Source of the DNA: Euglena gracilis
Lineage: Eukaryota; Euglenozoa; Euglenophyceae; Euglenales; Euglenaceae
Assembly (NCBI GenBank): GCA_900893395.1
Contig: CAAHFI011275937.1
Span: 1 to 31,501, forward strand
Direction of reading: 5' to 3'
Length of the DNA stretch: 31,501 nt
The position numbers were made by a program, and so were the translations under genes. This document shows positions 1 to 14,152 of this stretch, in pieces. Position 1 is the first letter of the stretch. The number at the start of each line of letters is the position of its first letter. The notes beneath the pieces are model-generated. The model searched no databases and was not told where the DNA came from. It saw only the letters and a list, made by a program, of their open reading frames with translations.

Positions 1-4952
<4,952 letters not shown>

Positions 4953-5299
4953 AAGAATACGCTGGCCGCCCCGGAAAGTGACTTTCCGGCCTCGTGACCG
5001 GGCCCTGAACCCGAACCCCCCCCATGCTGCCATACGTAGGCAGCCAGGACGTCCTGTGGTTGATTGCTTCCTCATGCAGCGGTCTCCATTGCGCTGCCCC
5101 CGAGTGTTAGATACAGCACAGGGGGAGACGATGTCGGGCCCACGGCAGGTGGCACCTCACATGTGCGTCGCTGGCTACTGACAATTTACCCGAACGGGGT
5201 CGTTGACTTTAGGGGAAAAAGAAAAAAAAACAACAACAATTGCGCTATTGGCTGCTGCACATCCTTCTGTTTCCTTTTGGTGGCGGAGGAGCAAGCACA
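4953..5299. other. Spacer between microsatellite and first coding-like block
   Basis: Unique sequence without a recognisable gene. It contains a perfect 9-bp inverted repeat around a single base (4971-4979 and 4981-4989) and a 12-bp palindrome (5045-5056). An A-rich tract lies at 5213-5240. Confidence 0.6.
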
Positions 5300-5740
5300 A
5301 GAGACAGCCAAATTCTGCCGGGGGCTCAGCAGTGCCTGCTAAGTCGAGCATCAGGTGGGAGGAGGGGCTTGGTAATCAGGGAGGGGGCACCGAGGTTCCC
5401 CATCAACAGTAAGGGTGTGGAGGTAGCCGTCGAGCCGTGGGGGAAAGGGATTGCGACGCCACGCAACATAGTAATCCCCTGGGAGGGATTGCTGCTGGTG
5501 ATGAGCGGGGAGGTCAGCAAGCCGGACGTTGGTGATGGCGACACAGGCCACCTCTGGCGCCGGGCAGTCGTCCCAGTGGTCGACCGCCAGCTGCACAGTG
5601 GACCACGGTCCGCTGGATGCATGCGGGGGGTGTGCCAGCCCCGGGAGGTGGTGGGGGGAGTGACATCTGAGAGACTCAGTGAGGCGCTTACCCTCCAGAG
5701 GCCCCAGCTGGAACCTGAACCCTCCGCCTCCTTTGGGGAT
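5300..5740 (-). pseudogene. Unrecognised coding-like block, possible far 3' part of the retroelement unit
   Basis: The minus strand stays open in overlapping frames (81 and 98 residues) with mixed, protein-like composition, including the stretch DHWDDCPAPEVACVAITNV. I do not recognise a family. It lies downstream of the LINE zinc knuckle in the same orientation, so it could be a C-terminal extension, another exon of the same transcription unit, or chance. No start codon or splice site is firmly supported. Confidence 0.25.
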
Positions 5741-5956
5741 CAGCCACTCTCAGGTGGGGAGGGAACAGTCACACCCACTATACATCCCTTCGTGAACCAC
5801 TCACTGATTGAGCCCCGGGCGGAACCGGAGTCATCTCCTGGCGCACGGTGCGCACACTCCAAGGCATCCTCCTGCTCACACGAGAGAGGGAGTCGCCTAC
5901 ACATGCGTGAGGGATCATTTTGTCATATGGATGTCACTGAGGAGGGATCCACCTAG

Positions 5957-6132
5957 GGTGAGTTATCAACCTCGCTCCAGACAGGGGGAGGAAAACAAAA
6001 CAAAACAAACAAAACAAAACAATAATAATAAATAAATAAATAAACGTAGTAGTAATAATGATGGTGATAATAATAAACGTTAAATGACAAGAAGAACTCC
6101 ATTGCAGTGGTGTCTGAGCTTCTGCCTTATAA
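5957..6132. other. A-rich microsatellite gap
   Basis: AAAAC-type repeats followed by (AATA)n/(AAAT)n and ATAATGATG-like sequence (about 5994-6075). It separates two coding-like blocks on the minus strand. It may be intron sequence or a degenerate poly-A/T tail. Confidence 0.6.
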
Positions 6133-6329
6133 TCATGGTGTACTTGGAGCATACTCACTCTCTGCTTTGAGCAGAAGTGTGCACTCGGGTGCCACATGGT
6201 AGGTGTGTACGAACGCATAGGCCACGACATCCGCACAGGTGACCCCGAGCCGCGCTGTTGCCTCGGCTGGCATCATCCCAGGCTGTGTGGACCCGAGGCC
6301 TGCCAGGGTGACCTGACAGCCTATGGAAA
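6133..6329 (-). pseudogene. Coding-like block behind a poly-C acceptor
   Basis: On the minus strand a run of about ten C residues followed by AG (genomic 6330-6340) is immediately followed by an open, protein-like stretch beginning SIGCQVTLAGLGSTQPGMMP and running to about 6133. Family unknown. The abrupt change from homopolymer to coding-like sequence is what makes 6330 a candidate 3' splice site. It lies downstream of the LINE domains in the same orientation. Confidence 0.35.
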
Positions 6330-6477
6330 CTGGGGGGGGGGTCGATGTCCGGCTGCAGGTGACTCCTCCCTGAGATATTGTCATGCAAGAGGGGGTTGTG
6401 CAGCGGCGCTGGGAGGTCAGAGCCATAGAAGTGAGTGGGGCGGAACAGAATGCATTATGGCTGGCAGTGGAATGTTT

Positions 6478-6505
6478 TCTTTTCTTTCTTTCTTTCTTTC
6501 TTTTT
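6478..6505. repeat. (TTTC)n microsatellite
   Basis: TTTC units interrupt two coding-like minus-strand blocks. Short simple repeat, no other signal. Confidence 0.85.
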
Positions 6506-6549
6506 TGATGCCTGAGCTTAATGGAGGGGATGACTGGGGTTGATCTGAA

Positions 6550-6903
6550 GTGATTGGGGCGAGGATGGTCAGTGCTTCTCCCCTTCGGTCTGTGGGAAGG
6601 GTTGTCCAGCGCGAGGCACCTCGGAGGAACTCCACAGCGATGTCGGAGCTCCGAAAGGTAGCTGCCGCAGGTTCGCTGCCGCACTCCAGGTCACCGTTCC
6701 ACCTGATCCCAAGAGTAGCTGGCACCTTCAGCCATGGGGTGCAGCAACGCGATGGGAAGGTCCCCGCGGGGTAGAACCGGCGACCACCGTGCTGGGGGAT
6801 GTCCAAGTCCTATGGGTGCATGAGGGGTAGAGCAGGTCGAGTACTGCAGCGAGCCCCATCCAGGCGGCCAGCGGAGTCCTCGCGGGGGAATAGTGTCAGG
6901 CTT
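6550..6903 (-). pseudogene. Coding-like C-terminal block after the LINE zinc knuckle
   Basis: Two partly overlapping minus-strand frames look protein-like: one near 6903-6810 (begins SLTLFPREDSAGRLDG after a candidate acceptor at 6904) and one near 6700-6590 (contains GSEPAAATFRSSDIAVEFLR). LINE proteins often continue past the zinc knuckle with a poorly conserved tail, and this block could be that tail. No family motif is visible and at least one frameshift would be needed to join it to the upstream domain. Confidence 0.3.
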
Positions 6904-7002
6904 CTAGGGTTGGGGGGGGCATGCGGTAGCTTTGCAGGCTGCGCCACACTGGTTCCCTGGTTCCTACAACTTGGGGGGGGTACACAGCAGAGATCGCCCC
7001 AA

Positions 7003-7495
7003 CTATTCTCCGGGCACAATGCATTCAAACAACAAATGCCAGCCCCAGTTTGGGACTTGGAAATGGCACAGCGGGCAGGCAGCACGGTGAGGGTGCAGGT
7101 TGGGGGTGCAGTGAGCGGAGCGCAGTAGGATGGCCCACCGGATCGTGGAGGCGCTGGTGCCGAGTGGTTGAGATGGCAGGCCAGCGGGTTGTGTTGCTGC
7201 ATGGCGAAGGCGGCGGTGCGACAAGAAGTTGATAAGCGCTCTCCAAGGCAAGGCCGATGTCCACCACTATGGGCCGCCAACGAACAGGAGAGCCTCGTCC
7301 CCCAGAAACTCTGGGCATGGGAGGGACAGGGTGGCCGCCTTGGTATGTGCTGCGGCAGCAAGCGCATCGCACTGCGCCTGCAGCCCCGGGACCAGGCCGG
7401 CAGCTCCCGTAGCATGCTGGGATGGTACATAGACCTCGATGGCGTGTGTGAGGAGGGGTGCCAGGTTCTTCCGCAGAGCCGTGAGCATGCAACTG
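7003..7495 (-). pseudogene. RNase H C-terminal part and CCHC zinc knuckle of the LINE
   Basis: The first frame (from 7488) reads as the end of an RNase H: EVYVPSQHATG is followed by QAQCDALAAAAH, matching the usual pattern of a histidine region and final aspartate before LA. A frame change near 7250-7270 leads to a second frame containing CPLCHFQVPNWGWHLLFEC (7077-7021), a C-x2-C-x9-H-x4-C knuckle like those that close many LINE ORF2 proteins and bind nucleic acid. A stop follows a few codons later. A candidate acceptor AG precedes the block near 7493. The assignment rests on motif spacing and the position after RNase H. Confidence 0.8.
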
Positions 7496-8037
7496 CTTGG
7501 TAATATCCAGGGGTAGGGTCTTTTTGGAGGCTTTCAGAGAACATTGCCGACCAGTAATAGGAGTTTGGCAACCGGACCTCTTGAAATGAAGGAGAATAGC
7601 CACGCGCGCGCACACACCCAACTATTGTATCAGAACAACCTCCTCTGTCGGTGCTAGGTGGGCCACAATGCTGACTTCGGTCTGATCGGCCCCGTCCGGG
7701 TAGGGAACCCAATCGGATTTCTGTAAAGCTGAAGGGGGGAAAAAAAACGATGTCTGTTAACTCGTTCACTCCAGGTGAATAGGATCACATAGGTGCTAAT
7801 ATCTTATGTTGCACGCTGAGCTATTATTATAACTTCTGTTACTGTATCTGTTACTTACATACTGTTTATTGTTTTTTTTCCCTCTTCCGTATGCCTCCCA
7901 TAGGTTTTGCAATCCGACCATCAACCTCGGGTGCAATCCAACGAATAGAGTACCACCTGGCGATAATGGAGCGCTTATATGGTGGCGTTACCTCCCAGCC
8001 CAGGGTGTGTTATGGCGCTGGGGGGGGGTGGCCAGAC
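7496..8037 (-). other. Gap between RNase H segments, probable intron or insertion
   Basis: No protein-like frame continues the RNase H here. The stretch includes AT-rich DNA (7740-7880), a G-run at 8020-8028 and a stop just after the upstream segment. A clean donor could not be assigned: the best GT (at 8036) follows an in-frame TAG. An additional C-run-AG (minus strand, ending 8018) may be another acceptor. Confidence 0.4.
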
Positions 8038-8141
8038 CTAAGGCAGTGGTATGGCTTTGATCCAGGCAGACGAGGAGCGCCCCTCGCCTCCCAAAAGCTG
8101 GGTGGCTGAGAGGTTGTCCACGGCGGTGTACCTCCATGCTG
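8038..8141 (-). pseudogene. RNase H middle segment (aspartate-asparagine motif)
   Basis: A short minus-strand frame reads AWRYTAVDNLSATQLLGGEG and SSSAWIKAI before a stop at about 8038. The VDN at 8119-8114 matches the third catalytic acidic position of RNase H (usually TDN or TDS) followed by a small-residue helix. It fits directly after the upstream segment ending LLAIAL if the 284-base interruption is removed in phase. Confidence 0.75.
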
Positions 8142-8425
8142 CTGTTGGGTGGGGGTCGGCTGGAGGTGGTGTGGACTCAGGAGGGAGAGGGCCGCGAATT
8201 TTACCTGGTGTCAGAATGGTGGGGAAGGAAGATAAGTATAAAATAAAATAAAACAAGGGGGTAAAGAAAAACCATTTTACCCCAAAAGCAGGGGAGAAAA
8301 AAACGGGGGAAAAAAACCAATATTCGATTATTTTTGTGACCATTTGTCAGACAGCCCTGATCATTGTATGGTCTAGGTGGGGGAGACATATAACTGATGA
8401 GGAAGGCCGGCCCCTAGTGGGATAC
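8142..8425 (-). other. Candidate GT-AG intron inside RNase H
   Basis: On the minus strand the sequence begins GTATCC at 8425 after codon phase 1 (CTG G) and ends CCCAACAG at 8142, followed by CA GCA TGG in the same phase. An alternative acceptor three bases further (ending 8139) also keeps the frame (NAGNAG). The interior is AT-rich with A/T homopolymers (8230-8340). Removing it joins the glutamate helix of RNase H to its VDN motif. A nested insertion is the main alternative. Confidence 0.55.
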
Positions 8426-8649
8426 CCAGAGCAATTGCCAAAAGGGCAGCTTGGGCACGTCCAAGCCATTCGGCAGCAGTAGAATGGCCTCCTGTGCTGC
8501 AAATGGCTGCAGAGACGAGGGCCAATGGTCCGTGGTCATCCGCCACAGCCGCTGCCCAGGCCATGGTGGAGTCCAGGTGCGAGCCGTCGGAGATGAGGAG
8601 AACGGCCTGTCCAGACCACTGGCGTAGCACGATGATGTCGGGGTCACCG
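8426..8649 (-). pseudogene. RNase H N-terminal segment of the LINE
   Basis: The frame reads DPDIIVLRQWSG, then LLISDGSHLDSTMAWAAAVA, then STAAEWLGRAQAALLAIAL. ISDGS with the aspartate at about 8588-8586 matches the first RNase H catalytic position. AEWLGRAQAAL, with glutamate near 8472, matches the second, on the helix that typically reads sE..Al..al. In LINEs, RNase H degrades the RNA strand of the RNA-DNA hybrid made during target-primed reverse transcription. A frameshift near 8650-8690 separates it from the thumb frame. Confidence 0.85.
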
Positions 8650-8974
8650 GCGTCAGGAGGGGATGTGGCGGGAGGGAGAGGCGGCCATCCACAGCCCGCA
8701 GGGCGTCGCAGAGGGTAGCCACATCAGGGGGCTGCTGGTGAAGCTCATCCCGATGCGACCACATGTGGCGGAGGTTGCGGCGGATCAGCAAATTGCGGCT
8801 GCCCAGCCCGTCGTAAAAATGGCGGAGGAAGTGCAGTTGTGCTCGGACCCAGATGCGCGGAACGCCAAGCCCACCCTGCTCAGGCGATGCATGCAGCCAC
8901 CGAACCGGGCAGGAGGTCGGGAGATGCAGCACATTGCGGATGGTGTTGTTGACAAGCCGCTGGACCGCTGGCAC
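8650..8974 (-). pseudogene. Reverse transcriptase thumb/connection region
   Basis: The minus-strand frame begins VPAVQRLVNNTIRNVLHLP and continues with PVRWLHASPEQGGLGVPRIW. The short run of hydrophobic positions ending in GGLGvPri is the well-known C-terminal thumb signature of LINE reverse transcriptases. The frame remains open beyond this toward RNase H, where it shifts. No catalytic residues are expected here; the segment helps bind the template-primer duplex. Confidence 0.8.
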
Positions 8975-9339
8975 GGGAGTGGGTGGGGTGGGCAGGCACT
9001 GTGCAAAAAGTCAAGTTTGGTAGGGCATAGGCTGCGATGCACCGCAGGGCCAGGATGGGTGAGCGTGATGACGACGGAAAGCGGCCCCAAGCCGCCGAAG
9101 GATATTCTCCGTCGCACCGTACTGCTTGGGCACTGTCCTGCTGGGCAACAACGGGAGGTGGGCAAGGTGCAGGTCTTTCTTCGTGGACCGCACAGTACAG
9201 TACGGGGTGGTGACCTCCGTGGATGCCAGCTGTGGACCCGAGGGTGATCCCACCACCCGGAAGAGCCGCAACTTCTCTGAGTTCGGTACTCCACTGGCAG
9301 CCAGACAGCACGTGTGGACCGTGTTGAGCACATAGGCAG
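8785..9339 (-). pseudogene. Reverse transcriptase post-palm region
   Basis: Two frames share this interval. One (9331-9011) reads GVPNSEKLRLFRVVG and TVRSTKKDLHLAHLPLLP, resembling the region after the YADD box where LINE RTs carry a conserved lysine and a beta hairpin. The other (about 9080-8980) reads SPILALRCIAAYALPNLTF, resembling the first thumb helices, and leads into VPAVQRL. A frameshift near 9060-9080 would connect them. The assignment is by position and composition, weaker than for the motifs on either side. Confidence 0.6.
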
Positions 9340-9689
9340 CCCCTGGGGTTAGAGCCCGTCTGATGGGTCCTGAAGGGGGGCAGAGGACAGGCCACCGGTG
9401 GGGGCTAACTGCCTATGCTGCAAGCTTAGATAACTTAGCATACTCCGGCCCTGGGTTCGGTAGGCTGCGATCTTCTTGTCTCGAAGCGCACGCCTTGAGA
9501 TAGGGTTGAATTGCAGAATAAGATTCAATATAAGACATAAATGTACATAGAGGCGATAAGTGATGAAAGCCGGATGTGTTGGAGAAACCATGGTCTGCCA
9601 ACCGAACAAAAGAATACCCACTGCAGCACTGGTCACGAGGGGGGGGGGCGGGGCTATCCCAGAACAGCCCCATCGGCGCTGGCGGCAAA
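9340..9689 (-). other. Interruption after the YSDD box
   Basis: The YSDD frame stops at about 9660, near a nine-G run (plus strand 9641-9649). The next stretch (9636-9349) is open in another frame but contains AT-rich sequence near 9510-9560 that does not look like RT. It may be an intron, an insertion or a badly decayed section. No reliable junction was found. Confidence 0.35.
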
Positions 9690-10070
9690 GAGACGCCGGT
9701 CATCGCTGTAGACGATCTCGCATAGGGGCGAGGACGGCTCGGCGGGCTGGTGGCACAGCTCTGGGGGCTGGGGAGCGGGGTGAGGCGCTGTGGATCAAGT
9801 TGCCGGCCCATATGCTCTGGTGGGCCAAGGTGCGCATGGTGCTGATGAGAGTGAAGAGGCCCACACCGCCGGAGTCACCTTGGCACCGCCGTGCAGCATG
9901 GGAAGGAGGAGCTGATGCCGTAGGGGGTGGCAACCCGGACTTGAAAGCGTCGATAATGATCCCGAGCCCAGGCCGCAAATGGGGAGCAAGAGCCGAGGGG
10001 GAGACTGGCCACATCCTCACGGGGCACATTGTTAAACGCGCTCGCCTCATCCCAATCAATGACATGGCGA
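9690..10070 (-). pseudogene. Reverse transcriptase palm: motifs A, B and C
   Basis: Frame 1 reads RHVIDWDEASAFNNVPRED (about 10070-10010), motif A with its first catalytic aspartate. A second frame reads RRCQGDSGGVGLFTLISTM (about 9893-9838), motif B with the QG turn. A third reads LCEIVYSDDRRLFAAS (9723-9676), motif C, the YxDD box (9710-9699) with the second and third catalytic aspartates. These residues bind the two metal ions for DNA synthesis. Two frameshifts separate the three motifs, so this copy cannot make an intact palm as written. Confidence 0.92.
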
Positions 10071-10589
10071 CTGGGGGCGGCGCTGATTTAAAGGTTTGAT
10101 CATTAGCTGTGGCGGGTTGGGGATGGAGGTGCGGTGGGCCAGGTCACAGGGGAGGTGGTCTCAGGGGAAATTCTCTAAAAAAAATGTGAACATATATTTA
10201 TACTATGGTTGTTTTCTTTTATTTTTATTTTTTTAAATTGATTTATTAATTTATTCATTTTTTTTAGACCTGTCACGAGTCACAGGGACCCAAAAAATTG
10301 AGAATATGTACAGGGTCACCTTGCACTTGCTGGAATCTGTTACCGAAGAACGCGGATCAAGGCCTGACGTCGGAGGATCTGATGTGAAATGGTGAGGCAC
10401 ACTAAACTTTGTTATTCACCCCAACGCACTCTCAGCAGGGCCCATGGTAGACAGGGTAATGTGCAACGCTCTCGCTTCTGTATCACATTCTCACTTTCCC
10501 TACTGGTGGACTACTATTGAGTATCCTCTCACATCCGGGAAGGGGTTTTAAAGGCACGCCCAGGGCAGACATCGTGATGACAGGACCAC
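10071..10589 (-). other. Candidate GT-AG intron between RT fingers and palm motif A
   Basis: On the minus strand the fingers exon ends GGCATG before GTGGTC (10589) in phase 2, and the acceptor CGCCGCCCCCAG ends at 10071 before T CGC CAT GTC, also phase 2. Joining gives LLAC-RHVIDWDEA; a donor three bases later (10586) would add one residue. The interior is AT-rich (10180-10270). RT alignments have no 170-residue insertion here, so something must be removed. Confidence 0.5.
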
Positions 10590-11074
10590 CATGCCAGAAG
10601 CCAACGGATCAGGATGGCACCATGTACGATGGACATGCCCTTCCGGTATGCAAGCATCTCGTCCGGAATGATCCCTTGGTCTTCCAGGACGGTCATCAGC
10701 TGCCTGAAGTGGACGGTTGCAAGGGCACGAAGAAGAGCAGGTTCCAACAGGATCGGACGCGAGTTGCGCAGCAGCCAGCAAGGCTCTTTCTTGCGCAACG
10801 GGAGTAGAAGCACAGTCCACAAGAGGTCGTCGGGCGGCGCTTCAGCGTCAGGATGTGCTCGGTCTGCCAGAATCCTCAGGGTCGACAACGGCAAGGCGGA
10901 GAGGAGTTGGCGGGGAGGCCGTCAAGAGCGCACGCGTCTGACCCCTTCCTCAGTGCCATGCTCAGATCTTTGATGGAGGGTAGAGGGACTTCCTGGTCGG
11001 AACCCATCGGGTGAAAGATCGCACCGTGCAGCAGACTGCGGAAATATTCACCATCAAGACGCAACCGGCACCCA
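10590..11074 (-). pseudogene. Reverse transcriptase N-terminal (fingers) region
   Basis: The first frame reads GCRLRLDGEYFRSLLHGAIF and MALRKGSDACALDGLPAN, with DGLPA matching the start of LINE RT domains. After a one-base shift near 10905-10915 it continues LLSALPLSTLRILADRAH, then LLPLRKKEPCWLLRNSRPIL, the conserved K...RPI finger motif, and DEMLAYRKGMSIVHGAILIR, the equivalent of the usual gFR.g.s motif. The order and spacing are those of the RVT_1 family. One frameshift is certain; the end of the segment is set by the candidate donor at 10589. Confidence 0.88.
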
Positions 11075-12220
11075 CTATCCTGTGAAAATGTCCTTGGCTT
11101 TGCGTGCATTAGAGTGAGGCAGGGGCGAGACAAGGGTAGGCACATGTCTCCTTCCTCACTCACTAGACTCAGGGTTTTGTTGTGGGGTAGACGTGCAGGT
11201 GTGTGCTGTATTGCGGTGTGATTTTGTGTGTGTGGGGTGGGGTGGGGTTGTGGATATAGGATCATGGTGTGGCGGCAGGCACTTGTGCACACCCTGTGTG
11301 TTGGGGCGGGCGGGGCAGGGCTGGGTGGGGGAGTGGGGTGTTGGTGTATCAGCAGACACGCGTGCTCACAAGTGTCTGTATAATTTTCTTTTGTGTTTAT
11401 GTTGTGGTGGTGGAATTAAACTTTTAACGGTCAGGGGATGGGGCGGGTGGGAGGTCTGTATGGACTGTTCACCCCTTTTTAGCTAACTCTAAATCGCTTG
11501 TTTTCAATGATCTGAGGTTGGGGTGGGGCACCAACCAATGACGTTGCAGCACGCGGCCGGACGTCATGCAGCGCGGCTTGTGGCTGTGGGGTGGGGGTCT
11601 TCAACAACTTCAAGCTGTCTGACCCCATGAAAAACACGACGTTCTGACAGGGGGCAAACCTGCATAGTATTGCAGTGGTGTGAAACTTTCCTAAACTGGG
11701 GCGTTCTTGGATATATATAACACACAAACCTTACGGGGAAAAAAAAACTGAAAACTTCGGTTTTTGAGGCGTCAGTGGTACTGCTTGCCAGGGGTTCCTC
11801 CGAGCAGGGCAAAAAATAATAAATGAATAAATAAATAAATAAAAATAATTGGGGTTCTTTGGGGTTCGTGAGGTAAATGGGGTTCTTCAAGGTTGGCAAG
11901 CTTTTCAACGCGCTGTGGGGGTGGGGGTTGGGATGGGTTGCAACTATTCCCTGCTGACCAGTGTTGTATTACCATGTCTGTTTGTTATTAGTATTTTTTT
12001 TTATTTTTTTTATTTCTATTTTTGTTTTAAGTTTAGGTTTGTTTCGTTGGGGGTGGGGGTAACGCTTTGTATCCTGCAGGGTTGTATTTTATGGGGTTTG
12101 CTTGGGCGCAACTGTATAATGTGGCTTCCCTTCGTTCTTGTTTTCTCGGGTTGGGTAGTGGGTTAGGAAGAACCATTTCTCTTAACGGTTCATGTGTAAT
12201 GGGTGGGGGGACTAAGCTAC
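11075..12220 (-). other. Candidate intron or insertion between linker and RT
   Basis: The upstream block ends CCA TG before GTAGCT (12220), phase 2. The acceptor GGATAG ends at 11075 before T GGG TGC, phase 2. An alternative acceptor, TTTTCACAG ending 11080, is stronger by consensus but out of phase with that donor. The interior holds GT-rich and T-rich sequence, (AAAT)n at 11820-11845 and poly-T near 11993-12030. No coding similarity was seen. Confidence 0.4.
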
Positions 12221-12590
12221 CATGGGGCTATGGAGTCCGTGAAATGGGGATGGCGGCCCGCTCGATATGCTTGACGGGAGCCGTAGAGATCCGCCGCCTG
12301 CCGACGGACCTCAGCAAGAAATTCCAATGGCTCTGCGGGGAAGTGCTTGCCGTCAGCGCTGATCTGCGAGATGGTGGCTGCCTTGGGGGGTCGGAGACGT
12401 AATGCACGGGAGGTAAGGCCCGTGATGTGCGCAGGCTGAAGACATCCGGCAGCTGGCGCAGCAGCTGCAAAGAGGTGGTCTGGTGGGGGAGACGGTGCCC
12501 CGCCTTGGCGAGGGTGAGCGGCAGGTAGGATGTGCACAGGGCCTGCCACAGCACAGGAAGAAGAGCATCAGCCGCCAAACCCATTGACGT
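12221..12590 (-). pseudogene. Linker region between endonuclease and reverse transcriptase
   Basis: One frame reads ALCTSYLPLTLAKAGHRLPH then LQLLRQLPDVFSL. After a shift near 12440 another reads GLTSRALRLRPPKAATISQI then FPAEPLEFLAEVRRQAADLY. The helical, arginine-rich character and position match the poorly conserved stretch between endonuclease and RT in LINE ORF2. A pyrimidine-rich AG (CTGTGGCAG, ending 12547) precedes GCC CTG TGC and may be an acceptor. No domain name can be given. Confidence 0.5.
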
Positions 12591-12644
12591 TGGCAGACAC
12601 CCACCGAGGTTGGAAATTCAGGGCATTTACAATAGCACCCTGAT

Positions 12645-12760
12645 TTAGGCCAAAACTGAACCAACCAACCAAACAAACAAAAAAAAAAAAGAGGAAAAGC
12701 ACAACCAACCAAAAGACAAACAAAACCAACCCTTCCCCCCGCCAAAAAAAAAACATTTCA
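12645..12760. other. Low-complexity A/C-rich gap
   Basis: AACC/AAAC-rich sequence with A-runs (12680-12690, 12745-12755) separates the endonuclease block from the linker block. Possibly intron interior; no junction is proposed with confidence. Confidence 0.5.
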
Positions 12761-12884
12761 ACTGGGCCGAGGCGGAGTAGGTTGTGTGAGTACAGCCGAT
12801 TTGTGGTGCAATTGTGCCCCTTGTTGGTCTCGCTTCTAGATGGCTATGCAGTTCGGGCGCGGAACAACTGGAAGACACTGGATC

Positions 12885-13579
12885 AATTTTTGCCCCCCGA
12901 ACAGCCATTCCATGGCTGCCGACAGGTGATAAAGCTGTAATTGCTTGAGGAGGAAGGGGTTTCACTGGGCCTGAACACACCCCAATGGAGGATGCAGTGC
13001 GAGGCCAGTGCCCCGGCAGCAACCTGCTCATGGGTTGCGTGCTGAAGCAACCATCGGGAGCTGGCAGGGCCTGGCGGAGAACAGGGGCAGCGACGAGGGT
13101 GAGGTCAACGATCAGCACCCGATGAGTGCACAGCCCCCGCATTGTGGAGGCGCGGGCGCGAGGGCACTGCAGCGTCGGGCTGAGAAGCACCCAGTCGATG
13201 GCTGTCTCACTGATCTGCCCTTTGCTTGTGAACCACATTGGTGGTCGGCCGCTCAGGATAAGGCACCCAGTAACCAGCCAGCTGCTGCTTACCCAGGGTG
13301 CATCGCTGGAGCCAGGCAGAGGTCGGTCCCCAGGTGTCGTTGAAGTCGCCCCCAACAATCGCAGCGATGCCTGGTTGTGACTGCAGGAAGTCCTGCAGTA
13401 TGATGAGGCTGGAACGGCGACGCCTTGGCGGAAGCGAGGGTGGCAGGTGCAGAGACACCACGACGAGGTTGTGGAGGTTCTTCAGCGGGAGGAGTATTCC
13501 CAGAAAGTGGTCGTGCTCCTCCATGGCCAGGGGCTTTCCCCCTGAATCAGCCGACGGTGGACCAGGACACCCACTCCAC
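12885..13579 (-). pseudogene. AP-like endonuclease, central and C-terminal part
   Basis: After the intron the frame reads GGVGVLVHRRLIQGE. A one-base shift at a five-G run (about 13537-13541) continues as HDHFLGILLPLKNLHNLVVV and VSLHLPPS. The motif AAIVGGDFNDTWGPTSAW (about 13371-13322) carries the GDFN of exonuclease-endonuclease-phosphatase enzymes. A further shift gives SETAIDWVLLSP (about 13211-13176) and then CTHRVLIVDLTLVAAP, where the histidine corresponds to the usual terminal SDH. These nick the genomic target to prime reverse transcription. A coding-like tail runs to about 12885. Confidence 0.88.
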
Positions 13580-14152
13580 CTGCCCGACGGGGGGGCGGGG
13601 ACGGTTGGCAGCTTAGTCAGTCGACTAATGTGTAGAGAGGAGTCTGAGAGCAGCCTTTCCTCAAGTGGCTTTCTTCCTCTTCTACAGATGCCAAATTACA
13701 CTAGCCATGGCGAGGCACGTTGGTAATTCTCCGTGCACATAGGTATTGCCTTTTGTATGGTATGTTGCCGGAATGTTGTGGATAAATTAGAAGTGGAGTG
13801 AAACTCCAACCCAGGATAGCGCTTCACCGTTGCTGTTCTCTCACTTGGAGAAATATTTTTGATTGCAGCATAATTATTTTATTACATTAAATGATAAATA
13901 TGGTATTTTTTTATTTTGATGTGACTTTCATGGGTCGAACACCAAAGTTCAGGTGAGAGTGCTCCATAGATCCCACGGGTGGTGGGGTAAGTTGAGGAGT
14001 CTGTGGGGTCATGGTCTTCGTTGGAGGGGTTTTGGGGTTGGTGAGGGATGGTACTCTTTGTTTTTTTTTTGTGGGGGGGAGAGGCTCTTCCTGTTGAGGG
14101 AGGTTCCGGTTCACTAACTGTGTTCAATGGGGGAGGATGTCAAGCTCACAAC
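13580..14152 (-). other. Candidate GT-AG intron inside the endonuclease domain
   Basis: The minus strand reads TGG TCG TTC G, then GTTGTGAGC from 14152. The 3' end is CCGCCCCCCCGTCGGGCAG ending at 13580, followed by GT GGA GTG GGT. Both sides are phase 1, and joining yields WWSFG-GVGVLV, exactly the GGV strand expected at this point of LINE endonucleases. The 573-base interior is AT-rich in places (13850-13920) and has no matching coding frame. This is the best-supported intron in the window; transcript data are absent. Confidence 0.62.

Noticed and set aside
5994-6044. A-rich repeat as the poly-A tail of the LINE
   Set aside because: In the LINE's orientation this tract is T-rich, the wrong strand for a poly-A tail.
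7741-7880. AT-rich stretch as a promoter for the minus-strand unit
   Set aside because: It lies inside the RNase H region of the LINE, so intron or insertion is more likely, and no TATA-plus-start arrangement could be shown.
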